Below, piece after piece: positions 6,442 through 10,178 of a stretch of DNA of 10,178 nt. Positions within the stretch are counted from its first letter, which is position 1, and every line of letters starts with the position of its first letter. The translations under genes were made by a program, and so were the position numbers. The stretch lies in contig CAZUPK010000011.1 in assembly GCA_964622255.1 (NCBI GenBank), forward strand, positions 1-10,178, in the 5' to 3' direction. This stretch comes from SZUA-1377 sp964622255. GTDB lineage: Bacteria > Campylobacterota > Campylobacteria > Campylobacterales > QNZT01. The notes under the pieces were generated by a model. The model had not been told where the DNA came from. It worked only from the letters and a program-made list of their open reading frames with translations, and searched no databases.

Positions 6442-8046
6442 CTATCTTCCATATCTTTTTATAGTTGTTCTTGGTGCTACATACTCTTCATCATAAAATT
6501 CACTATTATTAGAATTAGAATTAGAGTTAGAGCTATAGTGATAATTGTAATAAGTATTACAATTTGTATTTATATTATAACTTCTCTTTACAGGTGAAAC
6601 TATTTTATAACTATCAAATCCTATAATATCATTTAAAGAAAATGAACCATTTTGATTTATCGTATCTTCTCTTACCGGTAAAGTATCCGGTGTATATGCC
6701 ATAGCCTCATAGTCGTGTAAACCATCACTTACAACTCCTACCTCTCTTTTTATTCTAGGATCAACCATATCTACCAAAATTCCTAAAGCTTTAAGAACTC
6801 TTAATTTTGTAAATAATAAATCATATTTACAATTTATAAGTTTTTCTTTAGCACTATTGAAATCTGTTTGTGATGAAAGATATTCAAATAAACTCTTTTT
6901 ACCTATCTGAAAAAGTTTTGCATTTGTCTGTAATTTGGCATCTGCATTTTTTACATAGTTTGAAAGATAATTATACTCTTTTTCTTGCATTTTATAGCTC
7001 ATCCAAGCCAACTCTATCTCTTCTACCAAATCTCTTTTTACAGCATTGTATTTTTCTTGTTCAACATGTATTAAAGATATATCTTTTCTCTTTTGATGAG
7101 TATCTTTAAAACCTCTAAATAGATTCCAACTTAAACTAACACCTCCCGAGAGATTTTCTATTTTTCTTTTTATTTTGGTATCATCATCTACTCCATCCCT
7201 GTATTGCTTAGCAATTGTCAAGTCAATCTTTGGCAAAAACTCTTTTTCATCTCTTTTTTGATTATGTCTTGCCTGAATAACATTATATTTTTGCACAAAT
7301 ATAGTAGGATTATGAGTAAGAGCAAAATTTATCGCTTGAGATAAAGAATAAGATAAGTTTTCACCAACTGTCGTTAAAACTGAAACCGAATTTGCATCAA
7401 TAGCTCTCCCTAAAAGTTTATTCATAGCTATCTGAGAAGCTTTTAAGTTTTTACTCTCCGCTACATAGTTTGCATATGCAAGATTAGTTTTAGCTACTAT
7501 CTCTTGTAAATCTCCAACAACTCCTACTCCGGAACGATTTCTTGCTTTTACAGCCTCTAAAATTTTTTTATGCTTATAAAAACTATCCAATTCTATATTT
7601 AGCATCTCTTTATGTCTTGCTAAATCTAAATAAACTTTTGATGCTTTTAGTGCCTCTTCATTTACAGTTTGAAGATATGAAAAAGCTTTACTTGCTAAAG
7701 CAGCCTTTTTAGCATCTATATCACTAACTGTGCCAAAACCATTAAAAAGATTTTCAGTTATACTAAGTGTTAAAGACCTATTTGTTGCTTTAGCATCATC
7801 CTCAGCAGGCTCTTTATATTTAGTTTTTACTTTATTTACACTTGCACTAAGATCTATGCTCGGTAAAAAAAAATCTCCTTGAGAAATTTTCAAAGTCTCA
7901 TATATACTGTTATATTCTTTTTTCTTTTGTATAACTTTCGGATTGGTTCTTACTACACTCGTCATTACCGAACCAAGATCAACCGCCATAAGGTTTAACG
8001 AAACTATACTTGACATTAATGAAATTTTGACTACATTCACTTTCAC
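6442..8046 (-). CDS. TolC-family outer-membrane channel of the type I secretion system
   Basis: A 534-residue protein starting with GTG at 8046, with AAGGA about ten bases upstream; a second in-frame GTG two codons later is possible. An N-terminal signal peptide (to about residue 21, ending near NLMA) precedes two repeated outer-membrane efflux modules. Each opens with a TolC-like block: SLTLSITENLFNGFGTVSDI in the first half and GGVSLSWNLFRGFKDTHQKR in the second. This is the usual internal duplication of trimeric TolC channels, which span outer membrane and periplasm and dock with the adaptor. The core ends near residue 435. The remaining roughly 100 residues form an unusual tail, mostly polar and low complexity, with an Asn/Ser/Tyr-rich stretch (about 490-515) encoded by a hexamer repeat, then a short acidic and basic end. 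First gene of the secretion operon. Confidence 0.92.
   Translation of the reverse strand: MKVNVVKISLMSSIVSLNLMAVDLGSVMTSVVRTNPKVIQKKKEYNSIYETLKISQGDFFLPSIDLSASVNKVKTKYKEPAEDDAKATNRSLTLSITENLFNGFGTVSDIDAKKAALASKAFSYLQTVNEEALKASKVYLDLARHKEMLNIELDSFYKHKKILEAVKARNRSGVGVVGDLQEIVAKTNLAYANYVAESKNLKASQIAMNKLLGRAIDANSVSVLTTVGENLSYSLSQAINFALTHNPTIFVQKYNVIQARHNQKRDEKEFLPKIDLTIAKQYRDGVDDDTKIKRKIENLSGGVSLSWNLFRGFKDTHQKRKDISLIHVEQEKYNAVKRDLVEEIELAWMSYKMQEKEYNYLSNYVKNADAKLQTNAKLFQIGKKSLFEYLSSQTDFNSAKEKLINCKYDLLFTKLRVLKALGILVDMVDPRIKREVGVVSDGLHDYEAMAYTPDTLPVREDTINQNGSFSLNDIIGFDSYKIVSPVKRSYNINTNCNTYYNYHYSSNSNSNSNNSEFYDEEYVAPRTTIKRYGR
6508..6531. repeat. hexanucleotide tandem repeat inside the tolC-like gene
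   Basis: Four tandem hexamers, ATTAGA three times then GTTAGA, sit in the 3' part of the TolC-like gene. On the coding strand they give alternating Ser-Asn codons (SNSNSNSN). Because the unit is six bases, copy-number slippage would lengthen or shorten the protein tail by Ser-Asn steps without breaking the frame. Confidence 0.85.
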
Positions 8047-8133
8047 TTCTTTTCCTTTTGCCTTATCGTTGAAACCAAATCGACAAAAGAAAAAAAAAGT
8101 TTAGGATCTGAAAAAATTTTTTTAAATGCTGTT
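8047..8133 (-). promoter_or_regulatory. rny to tolC-like intergenic gap, likely site of the secretion operon promoter
   Basis: This 87 bp gap is the largest between minus-strand genes right of the radical SAM gene. On the coding strand it begins with an A7T6 tract, then a T9 tract, and has GATAAG at 8067-8062 as a weak -10 candidate without a convincing -35. Campylobacterota promoters often show T-rich stretches instead of a -35 box. No GC-rich terminator hairpin for rny is visible, so read-through from rny is also possible. Confidence 0.3.
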
Positions 8134-9702
8134 TTATCTTGCTATATCAACCGCTCTGACCTCTCTAATAACATTCACTTTGATTTCACCTGGATATTGA
8201 ACTTTAGCCTCTATCTCCTTTGCTATCTCTTTTGCTAAAAGTGTTGCTTCATCATCGTTAATAAGTTCTGCATTTAGTATAACTCTAACCTCTCGTCCAG
8301 CATTTATAGCATAGGCTTGTTTAACACCTTTTTTAGAAATAGCTATAGTTTCTATATCTTCAACTCTTTTTAAAAATGCCTCTAAAACCTCTCTTCTAGC
8401 TCCGGGTCTTGCCGCACTTAGAGTGTCAGCAGCACATACCGCAGCTGACTCAACACTTGTAGCCTCCTGATGTCCGTGATGAGCATATATTGCATTTAAC
8501 ACAACTTCTTTTTCACCATATCTTTTACAAACTTCCACACCAAGATCCACATGATTTCCTTGATAGTCATGTGTTAAAGCCTTTCCTATGTCATGAAGTA
8601 TCCCAGCACGACGAGCCAACTTACTATCTCCCCCACACTCTGCGGCTATAACTCCTGCTAAGTGAGCAACTTCTAAAGAGTGTCCAAGTGCATTTTGTCC
8701 ATAACTTGCTCTAAATTTTAGTTTTCCTATCAATTTTATAAGTTCTGGATGCATATTTGTTATACCCATATCAAAGATGATATTTTCTCCCTCTTCTAAG
8801 ATGCTATCATCAAACTCTTTTGTAACTTTATTATATATATCTTCTATCCGTGCAGGTTGTATCCTTCCATCTTCGATAAGCTCCTCTATAACTTTAGTTG
8901 CCACAGCTCTTCTGTATAAATTAAATGAACTAAGAATAATAACATTTGGAGTATCATCTATGATGATATCAACTCCTAAAAGCATCTCAAGAGATTTTAT
9001 ATTTCTCCCCTCTTTGCCTATTATTCTTCCCTTTAACTCATCATTTGGAAGATTTACAGTATTTATAAGCCTCTCTGCAGAAAAATCACCTGCATATCTA
9101 GTTGTTGCTTGAGCTAATATAAAATTTGCATGTTTTTTAGCATTTTTCCTAGCTTCAACCTCATATTTTCTTACAATATGAGCTATATCTGCCCTTGCCT
9201 CCTCTTCTGCTCTTTTTAATACTATCGATTTTGCTTCATCTTTAGTCATACCCGATGCTTTTTCAATCAAAACATCAGCCTCATTTATCTTCTCTTTATA
9301 CTCTTTTTCTAACTCAGTTAAACTCTCTTTGTATTTTTTAAGCTCTTGTTGCTCTTTTTTTAGTTCATCTTTTTCCAATGTTATAGTTTTAAGTTCATCT
9401 TTAAAGATATTGTTTAACTCTTTATCCTTTTGTTGAAGCTCTTCAAATTTTTTATTATATTCTTTTGAAAGATTTTCCTCCTTTGTTTCGTATTTCTCTT
9501 TTAGTTTTAACTCCAACTCTTTTGCTTTCACCTGAGCATCAGAAAGTTTTATCTCAGCTTCGTGCTCGATTACTCTCGCTTTAGCTTTTGCCTGTTCTAT
9601 AAGTGCTTTACTTCCATTTTTAGAAAAACTTTTTAATACTATATAACTTATACCACTACCTACAACCAATCCACCACTAGCTACTAACATCTCTTGTAAC
9701 AT
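8134..9702 (-). CDS. rny: ribonuclease Y (membrane-anchored endoribonuclease)
   Basis: A 522-residue protein with the full RNase Y architecture: N-terminal membrane anchor (about 6-24), a long charged coiled coil (about 32-190), a KH RNA-binding domain with GRIIGKEGRN (225-234), and an HD phosphohydrolase domain with HSLEVAHLAG (341-350), the metal-binding pair His370-Asp371 in GILHDIGKA, and AHHGH (407-411). The C-terminus PGEIKVNVIREVRAVDIAR is the conserved family ending. RNase Y makes initiating endonucleolytic cuts in mRNA at the inner membrane. Length matches the family (about 520). It follows the folate cyclo-ligase gene by 21 bp, an arrangement also known in Campylobacter (Cj1208-Cj1209), and is likely co-transcribed with it. 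A second Met at codon 5 could serve as start; the first is preferred for the fuller anchor and an upstream AGG. Confidence 0.97.
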   Translation of the reverse strand: MLQEMLVASGGLVVGSGISYIVLKSFSKNGSKALIEQAKAKARVIEHEAEIKLSDAQVKAKELELKLKEKYETKEENLSKEYNKKFEELQQKDKELNNIFKDELKTITLEKDELKKEQQELKKYKESLTELEKEYKEKINEADVLIEKASGMTKDEAKSIVLKRAEEEARADIAHIVRKYEVEARKNAKKHANFILAQATTRYAGDFSAERLINTVNLPNDELKGRIIGKEGRNIKSLEMLLGVDIIIDDTPNVIILSSFNLYRRAVATKVIEELIEDGRIQPARIEDIYNKVTKEFDDSILEEGENIIFDMGITNMHPELIKLIGKLKFRASYGQNALGHSLEVAHLAGVIAAECGGDSKLARRAGILHDIGKALTHDYQGNHVDLGVEVCKRYGEKEVVLNAIYAHHGHQEATSVESAAVCAADTLSAARPGARREVLEAFLKRVEDIETIAISKKGVKQAYAINAGREVRVILNAELINDDEATLLAKEIAKEIEAKVQYPGEIKVNVIREVRAVDIAR

Positions 9703-9723
9703 ACCTAATCCCTATTATTTGTT

Positions 9724-10178
9724 TTAGGGGGTTATATAAAAGTCTGCTGATATATCATAAGCATCCGTTATCCTCTCTTTAGTAAGACACCTCACTCTTT
9801 GAACAAAGATAACAGTAGGTTTGCTTTTAAGTCCTTCATAAAATCTATCATACATACCTTTGCCAAATCCAACTCTTTTAAAGTTCCCATCAACCCCCAC
9901 AACAGGAACTATAATCATATCCACATTTTTTATTTTAAAAGAAGAGTTTCTTGGTTCTAAAACATTAAAACTATTTTTTTTCAATGGCAGACGGTATTTT
10001 ACCATTTTAAAGCTTTCTCCCTCTATAAATGGTAAATAGATATCTATTTTTTTTCTATATTTTTTTAAAAGAGACATAAGATTTACTTCAGTTTTAAGTG
10101 GTGCATAAAATAATATACTTTTAGGCTTTAAATATTTTATAATTTCATCTAGTTTTTTTAAAACTATTTTATCTTTTA
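9724..10178 (-). CDS. 5-formyltetrahydrofolate cyclo-ligase, missing its N-terminal part
   Basis: The reverse-strand frame is open from the stop at 9724 to the right edge (about 150 codons). The Met at 10077 is internal, because the upstream in-frame sequence (LKPKSILFYAPLKTEVNLMS) fits the family block in which a strand is followed by EVN. Downstream, VDMIIVPVVGVDGNFKRVGF then GKGMYDRFYEGL is the ATP- and substrate-binding signature (GxGxGYYDR-like, here GFGKGMYDR). The ending DISADFYITP is typical. The enzyme converts 5-formyl-THF to 5,10-methenyl-THF using ATP, salvaging formyl folate in one-carbon metabolism. It precedes rny by 21 bp in the same direction. The start and roughly the first 40-50 residues lie outside the window. 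Confidence 0.93.
   Translation of the reverse strand, partial: KDKIVLKKLDEIIKYLKPKSILFYAPLKTEVNLMSLLKKYRKKIDIYLPFIEGESFKMVKYRLPLKKNSFNVLEPRNSSFKIKNVDMIIVPVVGVDGNFKRVGFGKGMYDRFYEGLKSKPTVIFVQRVRCLTKERITDAYDISADFYITP

Noticed and set aside
8104..8133. Intrinsic terminator after rny
   Set aside because: The A-run/T-run pairing is purely AT with no GC stem, so it does not meet the usual form of a rho-independent terminator.
8777..9112. 111-codon plus-strand open frame opposite rny
   Set aside because: Antisense to the conserved KH region of RNase Y; no independent coding evidence.

Overview
The window is AT-rich with dense, co-directional genes. Its protein families and gene order point to a Campylobacterota (epsilonproteobacterial) chromosome, perhaps a Sulfurimonas- or Arcobacter-like organism. 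The best evidence is the pair 5-formyltetrahydrofolate cyclo-ligase / RNase Y at the right end, a neighbourhood known from Campylobacter. The genus assignment is inference.

Right part (about 8134-10178, minus strand): a 5'-truncated folate cyclo-ligase gene is followed after 21 bp by rny, the membrane-anchored endoribonuclease Y. Both are housekeeping genes.

Central part (1774-8046, minus strand): after an 87 bp gap comes a complete type I secretion system in one operon: TolC-family outer-membrane protein, LapB-type ABC exporter with a degenerate C39-like domain, and HlyD/LapC-type membrane fusion protein. A radical SAM/SPASM enzyme resembling anaerobic sulfatase-maturating enzymes follows 50 bp downstream. 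Spacing is tight (8 bp, a 4-bp ATGA overlap, 50 bp), so the four are probably co-transcribed. No intact secreted substrate lies in the window.

Left part (141-1773): a decayed, rearranged area. Directly after the radical SAM gene lies a broken minus-strand gene for a fibrinogen-like C-terminal domain, with one frameshift, no start codon and a cut-off end. A second, more degraded piece of a related gene lies at 208-523. The two share a nearly identical 129 bp direct repeat (127/129 by eye). Between them, on the plus strand, sits a RelB/RelE-type toxin-antitoxin pair with its own promoter and a perfect palindrome upstream.

Far left (1-140, minus): the start of a CoA-binding (YccU-like) protein gene, cut by the window edge.

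Integrated reading (inference): the locus looks like an exporter plus a radical SAM enzyme, with eroded copies of a fibrinogen-like surface protein gene downstream and a toxin-antitoxin module between them. A functional link between the radical SAM enzyme, the exporter and the fibrinogen-like protein is plausible from position but unproven.
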